Notes under the pieces: model-generated
Seen by the model: the letters and a program-made list of their open reading frames with translations, nothing else
Told to the model about the DNA's origin: nothing
The model's database searches: none
In this document: in pieces, positions 17,452 to 27,509 of the stretch
How the letters are laid out: each line of letters begins with the position of its first letter
Position numbering within the stretch: position 1 is the stretch's first letter
Source: Roseateles_B flavus
GTDB lineage: Bacteria > Pseudomonadota > Gammaproteobacteria > Burkholderiales > Burkholderiaceae_C
Assembly: GCF_039872765.1 (NCBI RefSeq)
Contig: NZ_JBDPZC010000001.1
Location: 372,001 to 436,000, forward strand
Length of the DNA: 64,000 bases
Reading direction: 5' to 3'
Made by a program: the position numbers and the translations under genes

Positions 17452-18105
17452 ATGGAAAAGTTCGCTCGCTGGAGCGGCGTGGTCTACGCCGCCCTTCCCA
17501 AAGTTCACCGTGTCAAGCTCGGCCAAGTTCATCAGCTCTTGGCTGCATGCTTTGGCCATGCCTCCTACGCCTCATTTCGCGATGCCGACCTTCGGGTTCT
17601 GAATCAAGGTGCATGCTACGTTTGCTTTGATGAGGGCGCCGGGGTGCGCCGTGCTAACAGCCTAGGAATTCCGATCACCCAGGCGCAGTGGCGGGAAGCA
17701 TGGATGGCACTCAAGCCTAGCGGCGTATCCGGCCATACGTGGCTAATCGAAGCACGAGAGATGGAGTTGGCTGCTCGCTTGACGTTTGAGAATGCAGATC
17801 ACCCTCAAATTCAGGCGATCAAACGTTCCATCGGGATGGGCGACGGCCATTGGGCGAGCTCGGCTCGTTGCCTCGATGAAATCGACGCTCTTCCTGAGCT
17901 CCTGCGATTCGAAGTGCTGGGAGATGTCCAGGCTTTCGGAAACAACGTCTTACTGTCGGTGCCAGTCACAGCGGAGTGTGTGTTCAAGAGGATTGGCCGC
18001 GGGATGTACGCCGCCGGAGAACTGGTGAACGTCGTCCAGCGCGGCGCTCCGCGTGAATACGAACCCGAGTTCGAGGGCGAGCTCTACGGTATGTCTGAGG
18101 ACTGA
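17452..18105 (+). CDS. Hypothetical protein (217 aa)
   Basis: ATG 17452 opens a 217-residue frame. Residues 20-50 (VKLGQVHQLLAACFGHASYASFRDADL) form a helical segment like the short N-terminal motif of the hypothetical protein encoded at 10125-11147, which has a similar aromatic-Asp/Phe turn. No catalytic motif is visible. Two further small genes follow on the same strand, with gaps of 80 and about 250 bases. Confidence 0.55.
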   Translation: MEKFARWSGVVYAALPKVHRVKLGQVHQLLAACFGHASYASFRDADLRVLNQGACYVCFDEGAGVRRANSLGIPITQAQWREAWMALKPSGVSGHTWLIEAREMELAARLTFENADHPQIQAIKRSIGMGDGHWASSARCLDEIDALPELLRFEVLGDVQAFGNNVLLSVPVTAECVFKRIGRGMYAAGELVNVVQRGAPREYEPEFEGELYGMSED

Positions 18106-18185
18106 ATCGCTACTTGAACGGCAGCCCTCTGGGGCTGACCGCTCAATCTGCGAACTCAGAGCCTCTTACATGGAGCACTCGTAAC

Positions 18186-18341
18186 ATGCCTGCGTACCAC
18201 TACCAATGTCCTGGGTGCTGCTGCACCACCTACATCGACCGCTTGCCAGAAGGTGAGGACTACGTCTACGTTTTCAGCGGGCTCTGCTGGGACTGCGAGA
18301 AGCAGCAACGGCAGCAGCAAGAATATGACGATGATGACTGA
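18186..18341 (+). CDS. Small zinc-ribbon-like protein (51 aa)
   Basis: This short frame has C-x-x-C-C-C at residues 8-13 and C-x-x-C at 37-40, with an aromatic beta-hairpin in between (YVYVFSGLCWDCE), consistent with a tiny zinc ribbon. The tail is Gln- and Asp-rich. Start ATG 18186. The cysteine pattern is unlikely by chance, so I think it is real; function unknown. Confidence 0.5.
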   Translation: MPAYHYQCPGCCCTTYIDRLPEGEDYVYVFSGLCWDCEKQQRQQQEYDDDD

Positions 18342-18589
18342 CTCGTCAGCCTAGCCACGGAGGAACATCAGCGACGTGGAGTTTCGTGAGTACCGCCCAT
18401 CGGTAGCCAGCAGGCTGGCCCACGGTGCTCGAACTGCGCGCCTGAGACCTGAACTTGGCTCGCGGGCTTTCCACTAGAGGAACAATCCGAACGAGGCGCG
18501 ATGAAGAGGGCGCGCAGCTCTGACTTGCAGCTGTCGCGCGAACGGCATAGGCTTATTCATTGCTCGCATGGCCGCACCCTGGAGTTCAG

Positions 18590-18835
18590 ATGGAGAACAC
18601 CTGCTTTGCCGACGATGGTTCAGCCTCTGCATGGGCAACCGTGCGCCTGTACGAACACGGCTTTGTTGGCCGCGTGAGGTTCGTAGTGGACGTCGCACAC
18701 GACAGTTCCGTTTGGCACGAATGCCTAAGGTTCAGAGACACTCACCAACAAGCCCTTGAAGACGCTCGCGCTGATGCGCGGAAGCTGGTTCAGCTGTGGG
18801 AGCATGATCGCGTGCGACTGAGCGACTGCGACTAG
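18590..18835 (+). CDS. Small hypothetical protein (81 aa)
   Basis: The frame from ATG 18590 gives 81 residues. A possible beta hairpin (ATVRLYEHGFVGRVRFVVDVAH, residues 13-34) precedes a single long helix (RDTHQQALEDARADARKLVQLWEHDRVRL), the layout of several small cargo proteins of unknown role. No family recognised. Confidence 0.45.
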   Translation: MENTCFADDGSASAWATVRLYEHGFVGRVRFVVDVAHDSSVWHECLRFRDTHQQALEDARADARKLVQLWEHDRVRLSDCD

Positions 18836-19127
18836 GCGGCAAGTACAGGATTTCCATGGTGCGCTGAACGAAATTCGGCGGCTCGGCGAAAGCGTCGCGC
18901 AAGAGGTGCACTGCTAGACTAGCTTTGAAGTCGAAACTCGTGTTCGACCTCCCTGCTTTTCCTCCCTTGTATCTTGTCGGCTCGGACTGGCCAAGGTAGC
19001 TCGATCCTCCCCGGGGCTTCGAAGCCCGTTGCTCAGCGATGAGCGCCTTGGCCGGACCGTCTTCTCCTCAACCCGAACGGTTGTTGGAACTCAGAGTTCG
19101 CATAGGCAAGGAAGGGAACGAGAGGAC
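18836..19127. other. Non-coding region upstream of the IS110 transposase
   Basis: About 290 bases with no supported gene. A perfect palindrome, GGGCTTCGAAGCCC, lies at about 19014-19028. In IS110 elements the non-coding end next to the transposase can encode the structured bridge RNA, so this region is a candidate; the left boundary of the element cannot be set by eye. Confidence 0.35.
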
Positions 19128-20102
19128 ATGTCCGAACCCGTGTTTGTTGGAATCGACGTCGCAAGCGCGACGCTAGAGGTGGCGTGCTCAGGCTGCCCTG
19201 GGACTTGGCAAGTGACGAATGACGAAGCCGGCATAGCTGAGCTTGGGCTTCGCGTTGCTGAACTGCGCCCCGCGCTGGTCGTACTGGAGGCGACCGGTGG
19301 CTATGAGTTCTCAGCAGCTTCGACATTGCAGTCGCAGGGGCTCGCCGTTGCGGTTGTCAACCCTCGAACGGCTCGTGCTTTCGCCCGAGCGATGGGCTTG
19401 CTGGCAAAGACCGACGCTTTGGACGCCCGTCTACTGGCGTCATTTGCGCGCGTGCTGCATCAGCATCCTGAGCGTGACCGATTCGTGAAGCCGCTGGCTG
19501 ACGATGCACGGCAGCAATTGCAAGCGCTGGTGCAGAGGCGCCGGCAGTTGGTTGAGATGCAGACCGCTGAGAAGCTGCGTCGCCGGCAGGCCCAGGCCGC
19601 GTCCAGCGCCAGCGTCGGACGCGTTCTCGCATTCTTGGCACAAGAGCTGGCCGAAAACCAATCCGCGATAGCGGCCCACTTGCAGCAGCATCACTCAGAT
19701 TTGGCGGAAGCGCTCGCCACCGTTCCGGGTGTCGGACAGACAAGCGTGGCCGTGTTGATTGCCGATCTGCCGGAGCTTGGCAAGATCGACCGACGAAAAA
19801 TAGCTGCGCTGGTTGGTGTTGCCCCGATGAATCGCGACTCCGGCCAGATGCGCGGCCAACGGTCCATCTGGGGTGGTCGCCACGATGTGCGCCGGACCCT
19901 TTACATGGCCACTCTGGTTGCAGTTCGGTTCTGCAGCGTTTTTCGGACGTTTTACCAGCACCTGCTGGCGAAGGGAAAGGCCAAAAAGGTCGCGCTCGTA
20001 GCGTCGATGCGCAAGCTGCTTGCGACGCTGAACTCGATGGCCAAGCACGGCTCCCGATGGAACCCCATGCTCCACGACGGATGTGTCCCAGTCACGACAT
20101 GA
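19128..20102 (+). CDS. IS110-family transposase (DEDD recombinase)
   Basis: The 324-residue protein has the IS110 RuvC-like N-terminus: FVGIDVASATLEVA (first Asp), LVVLEATGGYE (Glu) and TDALDARLLASFA (two Asp), then a coiled middle, and a C-terminal transposase_20 domain with VPGVGQTSVAVLIADLPELG and the Ser region (MNRDSGQMRG, about residue 240). Start ATG 19128 follows AGAGG. All key residues are present, so it is likely functional. Ends of the element are not visible because IS110 elements often lack inverted repeats. Confidence 0.9.
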   Translation: MSEPVFVGIDVASATLEVACSGCPGTWQVTNDEAGIAELGLRVAELRPALVVLEATGGYEFSAASTLQSQGLAVAVVNPRTARAFARAMGLLAKTDALDARLLASFARVLHQHPERDRFVKPLADDARQQLQALVQRRRQLVEMQTAEKLRRRQAQAASSASVGRVLAFLAQELAENQSAIAAHLQQHHSDLAEALATVPGVGQTSVAVLIADLPELGKIDRRKIAALVGVAPMNRDSGQMRGQRSIWGGRHDVRRTLYMATLVAVRFCSVFRTFYQHLLAKGKAKKVALVASMRKLLATLNSMAKHGSRWNPMLHDGCVPVTT

Positions 20103-20542
20103 CCTGGTGCCACGACTAAAAGATCAGTCATCCGCGTCTGCATTCCAACGTGCAAAATGGTACGCGAGCGTTCCGCTCCCTGCTGTCCTCCCTCGGCAGG
20201 CTCGGTGCCGTCATCGGACCGAGGTTCCACCCCAGGCCAGCCTTGGCCTGGGGCTTTTCTCCCGCACGAGCGTCGGCGGCCAGGCGCTGCCATCACGCAT
20301 CGGGCCTGCGCGTCACCCCTGTCAATCCCTGTCAGCTTCGAGACGGCGATGCCAATTCGTACCGGCATGACAGCGCTTTCTGACGAAAGTCAAAACTATT
20401 GCGCAACACGCGAGAAATGTAACCACCGGCGGCTGAGCACCAACCAGTTCTAGCCCTCGACAATCCGCTGCCGTCGATTTCTGACGGCATTTTTGCTTCA
20501 TAGCTCTTCTTCAACCTTCAACCTTCAGACCTCAACCCACAA
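20103..20542. other. Non-coding region downstream of IS110 and upstream of the sensory cluster
   Basis: About 440 bases with no supported gene. The first 160 bases are rich in potential stems (CCTCGG...CCGAGG at about 20193-20225). A strong terminator follows at 20230-20260. The last 150 bases should hold the promoter for the first chemoreceptor gene. The right end of the IS110 element lies somewhere in this stretch. Confidence 0.4.
20230..20260 (+). terminator. Rho-independent terminator
   Basis: CCCCAGGCCA, a 4-base loop and TGGCCTGGGG form a perfect 10-bp stem followed by CTTTTCT. It would stop transcription from the IS110 gene before the sensory cluster. Confidence 0.85.
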
Positions 20543-22285
20543 ATGACTCTCGACAAGCTCAAAGTCTCGACTCGCTTGAACCTGCTTGCTGGTGTCCTTG
20601 GCCTGTTGTTGTTCTTGGTCGGGGCCATCGCTCTGTTGGGCCTGGAGCGCTCCAATGAAGCGCTCCGCACGGTCTACGAAGACAGCACCGTCCCCATGGG
20701 GCAGCTCGGCGAAATCAACGCCCTGATCCTGCACAACCGTGTAGCCATCAATGCCGTCCTCGTCACGCCGACGGACGACGTCGTCAAGACTCAAACGGCC
20801 GACATCGAAGCCAACATTGCCAAGGCCGGCAAGCTCTGGGATGTGTACATGGCCACCAGCCTCTCGCCAGAGGAGGCCAAGCTTGCCAAGGACTTCGCTG
20901 AGAAACGCAAAGCGTTTGTCGCCGAGGCCCTCCTGCCCATCGTGGCGGCCCAGCGGGCCGGCGACTTTCAGGGTGCCCACGACCTGGTCGCCACCAAGCT
21001 CCGCTCGATGGCCGCCCCTCTTGAGTCGAGCCTCGCGGCGCTGATTCAGCTGCAGATCGACGTGGCGAAGAAGAAGTTCGAAGACGGCGAGTCGCGCTAT
21101 CACTTCATCCGCTCGATCTCCATCGGCATGGTCGTTGGCGGCCTGCTGTTCGCCATCGTCTTTGCCACGATGGTGGTCCGTTCGTTCTCGCGGCAACTCG
21201 GGGGTGAGCCCGGCTACGCAGCCAGGATCGCGCAGCAGGTTGCCGCCGGCGAGCTCAGCGTTCCGATCACGGTTCGCGCCGGCGATACCGCAAGCCTGAT
21301 GGCGCAACTCAAGGCCATGCAAGACAGCCTTGCCGATGTCGTTTCCAAGGTCCGCAGCAATGCAGAAAGCGTTGCCACGGCCAGCGCCCAGATTGCCCAG
21401 GGCAACCAGGACCTGTCCAGCCGCACCGAAGAGCAGGCCAGTGCGTTGCAGCAGACCGCGGCTTCGATGGACCAACTGGGTTCGACCATCAGCCAGAACG
21501 CTGACAACGCCCGCCAGGCCAATCAGCTCGCGCTCGGCGCCAGCACGGTGGCCGTCAAGGGGGGCGAGGTCGTCGGGCGCGTCGTCGAGACCATGAAGGG
21601 CATCAACGACAGCTCCAAGAAGATCGCTGACATCATTGGCGTCATTGACGGCATCGCCTTCCAGACCAACATCCTGGCGCTGAACGCGGCCGTCGAGGCC
21701 GCCCGCGCCGGCGAGCAGGGCCGTGGCTTCGCGGTCGTCGCCGGCGAAGTGCGCAACCTCGCTCAGCGCAGCGCCGAGGCCGCCAAGGAAATCAAGTCCC
21801 TCATCACGGCAAGCGTGGAGCGTGTCGAGCAAGGCTCCGTGTTGGTAGACGAGGCCGGCACGACGATGACCGAAATCGTGAACTCCATCCGCCGCGTCAC
21901 GGACATCATGGGCGAAATCAGCTCGGCCAGCGCTGAGCAGAGTTCCGGCGTGGCGCAGATCGGCGGCGCGGTGAGCCAAATGGACCAGGCAACGCAACAG
22001 AACGCAGCCCTGGTGGAAGAGAGCGCTGCGGCAGCCGAAAGCCTCAAGGCGCAAGCGAATGGCCTGGTCGAAGCCGTGGCCGTCTTCAAGCTCGCACACG
22101 CCGCCACTGGTGCCGCACCGCGGGTCCGAGCAGCCGCCGGCGCAGCGCGCCTGTCGCCAAGCCTGGCCACAGTGGCGAAGCCGAAGGGCGCAGCCAAGGT
22201 GCAGGCTCGACGGGCCCCCGCCCCTGCCGCCGACAAAGCGACGTTTGCGAGCCCCGGCGCTGACGAGGAATGGGCAAGCTTCTGA
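20543..22285 (+). CDS. Methyl-accepting chemotaxis protein with 4-helix-bundle sensor and C-terminal tether
   Basis: The 580-residue protein has an N-terminal membrane helix (about 12-35), a periplasmic four-helix-bundle domain (about 36-190), a second membrane helix (about 195-216), a HAMP region, and a signalling domain whose hairpin tip reads IGVIDGIAFQTNILALNAAV. It closes with an Ala/Pro-rich linker and EEWASF, which resembles the W-x-x-F pentapeptide that tethers CheR and CheB in high-abundance receptors. It should report an external signal to a CheA/CheW complex encoded elsewhere, as none lies nearby. First gene of the island's sensory cluster. Confidence 0.92.
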   Translation: MTLDKLKVSTRLNLLAGVLGLLLFLVGAIALLGLERSNEALRTVYEDSTVPMGQLGEINALILHNRVAINAVLVTPTDDVVKTQTADIEANIAKAGKLWDVYMATSLSPEEAKLAKDFAEKRKAFVAEALLPIVAAQRAGDFQGAHDLVATKLRSMAAPLESSLAALIQLQIDVAKKKFEDGESRYHFIRSISIGMVVGGLLFAIVFATMVVRSFSRQLGGEPGYAARIAQQVAAGELSVPITVRAGDTASLMAQLKAMQDSLADVVSKVRSNAESVATASAQIAQGNQDLSSRTEEQASALQQTAASMDQLGSTISQNADNARQANQLALGASTVAVKGGEVVGRVVETMKGINDSSKKIADIIGVIDGIAFQTNILALNAAVEAARAGEQGRGFAVVAGEVRNLAQRSAEAAKEIKSLITASVERVEQGSVLVDEAGTTMTEIVNSIRRVTDIMGEISSASAEQSSGVAQIGGAVSQMDQATQQNAALVEESAAAAESLKAQANGLVEAVAVFKLAHAATGAAPRVRAAAGAARLSPSLATVAKPKGAAKVQARRAPAPAADKATFASPGADEEWASF

Positions 22286-22570
22286 ACCGGCCTGCACCCG
22301 CGCCACGGTTAGGACCAGACGCGGGTAGCTGAGTGCGCGGGCCAGGGCAGTGCGCTTTCACGCACGCCCGTGGTCGGGCCTTCCGGCGCTTCAACCTGCG
22401 GCTGGGTTTCTCCGCGTGAGCAGCCGGCCACACGTCATCGCCTCTGGCCGGCATCGTCCGCAATCAATCGTAGACTTGTAACAGAAGCGCTCCACCGCCT
22501 CGGTAGAGCGTTGCCTGCCTGTTGCGAGTGACCCGAGGTTGCCAGCGATGCATGCCCAGCGAACCCATAG

Positions 22571-24619
22571 ATGCGCCTTCTGAGGTCTCTGCCCGGCCGG
22601 CTTGTCGCTGCTCTGCTGATGGCAGTCGCGCCACTACTCGCGGCGTCTGCGCGAGCGCAGCCTGTGGACGCCGCGGCGGTCGGCGAAATCAGGGTCGCCT
22701 ACGACGCCGGCTTCGCTCCCATCAGCTATGCGGCCGAGGATGGCGAGGCCAAGGGTCTGGCAGTCGAAATCTTTCGTCGCACGGCCGAAGCCGCCAAGAT
22801 CAAGTACCGCCTCACGGCCTTCCCCTCGTTTGGTACGGCACTGGCCGCACTCAAATCCGGGCAAGCCGATGTGGTTCTTGCCGCTGTGCGCAGCCCCGAG
22901 CGACTCGAGTTCGCGACATTCGTCGGACCGTACTACACCTCTCCGTCCGCCCTGGTGTCCCGGCTCGATGGCGGTGGCTGGCCCTCTCTGGACACGCTCG
23001 CCAATGGCAGCCTCGCTATTGACCAGGACCACTACCTCATACCCGTCATCCAGCGCGAGCATCCGCGCCTGCTGCTGAGGGTCGTGCCATCTGTCGAGCA
23101 GGTCCTGGTTGCGGTCGCTGACGGCCGAGCGGAGGCCGGACTGGCCAATGTCGAATTTGCGGCAGCCCAGATCGCGACGCGGTATGCAGGCCGGCTACAG
23201 GTTTCTGGCACCGTGGATCGACATCCCAGCGACCTGAGCTTCATGGTGCGTGCCGACCGGCCCGACGTCGAGGCGGCACTCAGGATGGGGCTCACGGCCG
23301 TACCTGAGCGTGAACGTCACATGCTGGCCAATGCGCTTCTGCGCACCAAGATTCCCACCGGACTGCAGTGGCGAGACGTCGCCCTCACGGTCGCGCCCTT
23401 CTTCGCCGGTCTGCTCGGGCTGCTGCTTGCGACCTTGCTCTACGCGCGCCGCCTGAAACTCGCCCGCGAAGAGCTGCGCCTGCAGCGGGACCTGGCCCGC
23501 AACGAGGCGCAAGCCAAGGCTGCCTTTCTGGCCGACGTAGGCCACGACGTTCGCACGCCTTTGGCAGCGTTGGCAAAGGGACTTCAGTTGCTCCAGAGGG
23601 AGCCTCTGGGCGACAAAGGGCGCGACATGGTCGGCGTCCTGCGCGGTTCGGCCGAGCGGCTGGTTGAACTGCTCAATGGGCTGCTCGACATTGCCAGGCT
23701 GGAGATGGGCCGCCTCGAACTCATGCGCCGCCCCGGCGACTTGCTTCAGTTGGTCAACGAAGCGGTCGAGCAGTTCCGTCCAATGGCGACCGCCCGCAAC
23801 CTGGACCTCCGCGTCGAACTCCCGAAGCACCTGCCACTGCTGATGCTGGATTCGGCCCGCACGGCGCAGGTCGTCAACAACCTGCTGAGCAACGCGCTCA
23901 AGTTCACGGAGCAAGGATTCGTCCGGGTCACCATGACGGCCAAGCCGGTATCGGTGCGACTCTGGAAGATCACCCTGGTCGTCGCGGACACCGGGGTCGG
24001 CATGGACGAGACGACGAGAGTCCGCTTGTTCGAACGCTTCCGGCAAGGGCCCGACGCGCAACGACTGCATGGCGGGCATGGGCTGGGTATGTCCATCGTC
24101 AGCCAAATATTGCAACTGGCCCAGGGACGGGTCGATGTCCGTAGCACGCCAGGACAAGGGACCGAAGTCGAGGTCGCTGTGCTGATGGAAGAAGCCAACC
24201 AGACGGAACCTCTGTCGCGGGCCCAAGCGGCGCGCAGCGTCCTTCTCGTCGACGACGACGCCGTGGCCCAGATCGTCCTCGGCGAGCAACTGCGCAGCAA
24301 GGGCTTTGAAGTATCCGTCGCAGCGACCGCCGAAGAGGCTCTACAGCGTCTACATGAGGGGGGCATCGACGTACTCATCTCCGACGCCAACCTGGGCGTC
24401 GACTCGTCTGGCCTAGCCTTGGCAGCGCAGGCAAAAGGGGGCGCGAACGGAGCCGGCCTACGGGTCTTGATCCTTTCCGGGGATGCCGGGCCCCAATCGT
24501 TGCCGCCGTCCATTGACGGCTGGGTCCAAAAGCCGGTGAGCCCGGCCGATGAATCCTGGATGCAAGAGGTGAGCCGGCTGCTGAACGTTGGCAACCCGCA
24601 GGCGGCCTCGAGCAGTTGA
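22571..24619 (+). CDS. Hybrid sensor histidine kinase with periplasmic solute-binding sensor (BvgS-like)
   Basis: The order in 682 residues is: signal peptide (1-30), one periplasmic solute-binding family 3 domain (about 40-270), membrane helix (about 280-298), HisKA with His325 in GHDVRTPL, HATPase with N-box NNLLSNALKF, DTGVGMD and GGHGLGMSI, then a C-terminal receiver domain with VLLVDDDA, the likely phospho-acceptor Asp605 in DVLISDANLG, and Lys in WVQKPV. A single sensor domain, where BvgS has two, points to an amino-acid-like ligand. No separate response regulator with a DNA-binding domain is adjacent, so its output is unknown. It sits between two chemoreceptor genes. Confidence 0.92.
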   Translation: MRLLRSLPGRLVAALLMAVAPLLAASARAQPVDAAAVGEIRVAYDAGFAPISYAAEDGEAKGLAVEIFRRTAEAAKIKYRLTAFPSFGTALAALKSGQADVVLAAVRSPERLEFATFVGPYYTSPSALVSRLDGGGWPSLDTLANGSLAIDQDHYLIPVIQREHPRLLLRVVPSVEQVLVAVADGRAEAGLANVEFAAAQIATRYAGRLQVSGTVDRHPSDLSFMVRADRPDVEAALRMGLTAVPERERHMLANALLRTKIPTGLQWRDVALTVAPFFAGLLGLLLATLLYARRLKLAREELRLQRDLARNEAQAKAAFLADVGHDVRTPLAALAKGLQLLQREPLGDKGRDMVGVLRGSAERLVELLNGLLDIARLEMGRLELMRRPGDLLQLVNEAVEQFRPMATARNLDLRVELPKHLPLLMLDSARTAQVVNNLLSNALKFTEQGFVRVTMTAKPVSVRLWKITLVVADTGVGMDETTRVRLFERFRQGPDAQRLHGGHGLGMSIVSQILQLAQGRVDVRSTPGQGTEVEVAVLMEEANQTEPLSRAQAARSVLLVDDDAVAQIVLGEQLRSKGFEVSVAATAEEALQRLHEGGIDVLISDANLGVDSSGLALAAQAKGGANGAGLRVLILSGDAGPQSLPPSIDGWVQKPVSPADESWMQEVSRLLNVGNPQAASSS

Positions 24620-24747
24620 TGCCCTGATCGACGGGCGAGAGAAATCGACCACTTGCAGCGAGCCCCTTTGCTCTTGCGGGGCTTGGCAGGGAAACTGATG
24701 CGGGTCAACAAGAGCTTTGTGGCCGTCAACCAACCTGGGAGCGAGGC

Positions 24748-26286
24748 ATGGAATTCTTGAACAACTGGCGCTTGCGCACGCGTGTCCTGGCAGGCTTTGC
24801 GCTGGTCATGGCGCTGCTGATTGGCGCCTCTGCCGTGGGTGTTGTCCGTGTCTCGAAGCTAGACCAGAGCATCGAGCAGATGGTCGAGGTCGACATGCGG
24901 GCGCTGGAGTTGACCCGCCAGTGGGCCGGCTTGAGCGAAATCAGCATCCAGCGCCGGGTCGTGTCGATGGCCGTCGATGACGAAGCCTTCGTCAAGGCGT
25001 TCACGCGCAAGTCCAAAGAGACCTCGGCCAGCATCGACAAGATTCAAAGCGAGCTGGACAAGCTTGCCCGCACGCCTGAGGCCGACAAGTTGACAGATGT
25101 GATCGGCGAGGCCCGCAAGAAGTACCAGGCGTCACGAGAGGAGCTCGTCAAGGCCAAGGCCGCCGGGACGGACATCAAGCCGCGGGTCATCGAGGAACTC
25201 ATCCCCGCGATGGAGAACTATCTTCAGGCCATCAACGCCTACGCCGACTACACCCACACGCTCCTGGATGCCTCCAAGATTGCAGCCCGTGACGCGGCCT
25301 CGGCCACGCGCTCCATCGTGCTGGGCTTGCTGGCCCTGGCAACGCTGCTGGGCATCGGTGTGGCATTCGCGATTGCCGGTTCGGTCACTGGCCCTGCGGC
25401 TCAGGCGCGCCAGCTCGCCATGAGCATCGCCGACGGTGACTTGACCCAGCAAACAAGGCATCAAGGCCGCGACGAGATGGCTGAGCTGAATCAGGCGTTG
25501 GCGCACATGCAGACCAAGCTGGCCAGCACCATCCAAGGAGTTCGGAATGCGGCCGAGCAGGTCCGACTGGCTTCCAGCGAAATCGCGACCGGCAATCTCG
25601 ACCTGTCGAATCGAACGGAACAGGCGGCGAGTTCGCTCGAAGAAACGGGCGCGGCAATGCAGGCCCTCAGCGAGGGTGTGCAGCAGAACGCAGACGCAGC
25701 ACGTCAGGCGGATGGTTTGGCCAAGGAAGCCTCCACAGTGGCCGGCCGCGGCGGCGAGATGGTGGAGCAGGTCATCCAGACCATGGCCGAGATTCAGCAG
25801 TCGTCGACCAAGATCGGTGACATCATCGGCGTGATTGATGGCATCGCGTTCCAGACCAACATCCTGGCGCTGAACGCCGCCGTCGAAGCAGCCCGTGCTG
25901 GCGAGCAGGGCCGCGGCTTCGCCGTCGTGGCAAGCGAGGTGCGGGCACTGGCCCAGCGCAGCGCGCAGGCCGCGCGTGAAATCAAGACGCTGATTTCAGC
26001 ATCAACCGAGCGCGTGGAGAGCGGCAGCCGCCAGGTCACCGAGACCGGAAGCACGATGCGGGACGTGGTGGGCAGCGTGCAGCGTGTGACGCAGATCATT
26101 GGGGAGATTTCCTCGTCCAGCGCCAGCCAGGCCCTGACCCTCGGCGAGATTGGCCAGGCGGTGAGCCATCTAGACCAGATGACCCAGCAGAATGCCGCGC
26201 TGGTCGAGCAGTCGGCTGCGGCGGCACAGAGTCTCAAGGAGCAGGCGCAGGAACTGGTGCAAGCTGTCGAAAGCTTCCGACTCTGA
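24748..26286 (+). CDS. Methyl-accepting chemotaxis protein, 4-helix-bundle type
   Basis: The 512-residue receptor has membrane helices at about 10-32 and 188-210, a helical periplasmic domain between them, HAMP, and the conserved hairpin tip (IGVIDGIAFQTNILALNAAV). It lacks the C-terminal W-x-x-F tether of the first receptor and ends right after the signalling helix (VQAVESFRL). Sensor domains of the two receptors differ, while the tips are almost identical, so they probably feed the same kinase array. Confidence 0.92.
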   Translation: MEFLNNWRLRTRVLAGFALVMALLIGASAVGVVRVSKLDQSIEQMVEVDMRALELTRQWAGLSEISIQRRVVSMAVDDEAFVKAFTRKSKETSASIDKIQSELDKLARTPEADKLTDVIGEARKKYQASREELVKAKAAGTDIKPRVIEELIPAMENYLQAINAYADYTHTLLDASKIAARDAASATRSIVLGLLALATLLGIGVAFAIAGSVTGPAAQARQLAMSIADGDLTQQTRHQGRDEMAELNQALAHMQTKLASTIQGVRNAAEQVRLASSEIATGNLDLSNRTEQAASSLEETGAAMQALSEGVQQNADAARQADGLAKEASTVAGRGGEMVEQVIQTMAEIQQSSTKIGDIIGVIDGIAFQTNILALNAAVEAARAGEQGRGFAVVASEVRALAQRSAQAAREIKTLISASTERVESGSRQVTETGSTMRDVVGSVQRVTQIIGEISSSSASQALTLGEIGQAVSHLDQMTQQNAALVEQSAAAAQSLKEQAQELVQAVESFRL

Positions 26287-26335
26287 TCGGTTGACGCGCT
26301 GGCTCGGAGTGCATCTCAGGCTGTGCGAGGGCGTC

Positions 26336-27154
26336 TCACTCTGTCTTGCCGTCATACACGAGGTCATGCGCAGTGCTTGCGCCGACGTAGCGCTTGGTTA
26401 TGGCTTCCATCGTGCCGTCGCGGATCATGTCGTTGAGCGCCATCCGGATGCGGCGCCTGTCCTGGTCGCTGACGCGAGTGCGGGACAGAGCCAAACACAC
26501 GACCGTCTTGTCTCCCTGGCCCCACGGGGGAAGGTGCAGCGACTCCGTGGGCTTCACGAGCTTCAATAACGCCGGGTAGCTCAACGGATTTACAACGATG
26601 GCGTCGACGCGACCCGCCTCGAAAAGCCTGGCCGCGGCGGCGAAGTCAGCCATCTCCTCGACGCGCCGCTGCGCGCGAAGTTGGCCGAGCCAGCCGTCGA
26701 TCTTGGCACCATAGAGATAGGTCTTCACCACAGCAACCCGCAGCTGACTCGCGGCGACGAACGAGTCCGCGTTTGGAAGCTCAGCAGCGAGAGCGCCCCG
26801 AGTCACGACGAAGGAGCGGCCCTTCAGGTAGGGAACCAGTTCCGCCAGTTGTTCGCGCTCCGGAGAGGGCACTGCGGACAGCGTGATGTCCAAGGCTCCA
26901 TGCCTGAATTGGCCCCAGATTCGAACCCGGGACTCAAGCACTTCGACGAGATTGCAACCCGTGCGGCGCGCCAGTTCACGGGCAACGTCAGCATCAACCC
27001 CTGCTTCTCGTCCCTGCTCGTCGCGGAAGAAGAGAAGGCCTTGCGCGTAGTGAGCAACCCTGTAGGTTGCGCAGGGCTCAGCTCTGACGGACTCACTCGC
27101 TCCCAGCAGGGCTAGCGTAATCAGGGCCGTCCATGGGGCAGCTGGCTGCCTCAT
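26336..27154 (-). CDS. Periplasmic solute-binding-like protein (SBP family 3)
   Basis: From ATG 27154 the protein has 272 residues with a signal peptide (about 1-24, ending ESVRAEPC) and the two-lobed family 3 fold: VDADVARELARRTGCNLVEV, ALDITLSAVPSPEREQLAELVPYLKG, and the lobe-crossing LFEAGRVDAIVVN. No ABC transporter genes are adjacent, so it may present a ligand to a receptor or kinase nearby. It is the only minus-strand gene of the cluster. A TTG start at 27202 is an alternative. Confidence 0.78.
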   Translation of the reverse strand: MRQPAAPWTALITLALLGASESVRAEPCATYRVAHYAQGLLFFRDEQGREAGVDADVARELARRTGCNLVEVLESRVRIWGQFRHGALDITLSAVPSPEREQLAELVPYLKGRSFVVTRGALAAELPNADSFVAASQLRVAVVKTYLYGAKIDGWLGQLRAQRRVEEMADFAAAARLFEAGRVDAIVVNPLSYPALLKLVKPTESLHLPPWGQGDKTVVCLALSRTRVSDQDRRRIRMALNDMIRDGTMEAITKRYVGASTAHDLVYDGKTE

Positions 27155-27223
27155 CTGAAAACGGGCCCTGCCCACCTGCAGACTTTTCCGTCTTAGGAAC
27201 AAACCTAGGCCCCCATCCCAACA

Positions 27224-27246
27224 CCCCCGACTCTCGCGGGTTTTTC
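27224..27246 (+). terminator. Possible short terminator
   Basis: CCCCCGA and TCGCGGG pair with one mismatch around a 3-base loop, followed by five T. It lies in the leader region of the minus-strand solute-binding gene and reads in the plus direction. Confidence 0.35.
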
Positions 27247-27509
27247 ATGTATCAAGTTGTAGCACACTTAACGAACATCCCAACAAATGAGCGGCTGAAT
27301 GCGGTTGCGCAAAGAAGTTGGCGCCACGGCCATGAAGCTGCCAGAGTTGGCGGGAGCTGATGATGGGGCGGAGAGTGATGGACATAGTCTGCGGGGCTGG
27401 CTTGGCGCCCAAGGGCCGATTCGGCGCGATAGACGTAGGCTCGACCACTCGACGGATACGGACGCCGTCCGATTGCCGCGCCCCTCGGTCAAACAGGGCG
27501 CGTAGAGCC

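Noticed and set aside
20525..22306. 593-codon minus-strand frame opposite the first chemoreceptor
   Set aside because: Composition typical of an antisense shadow; the plus-strand receptor has full domain structure.
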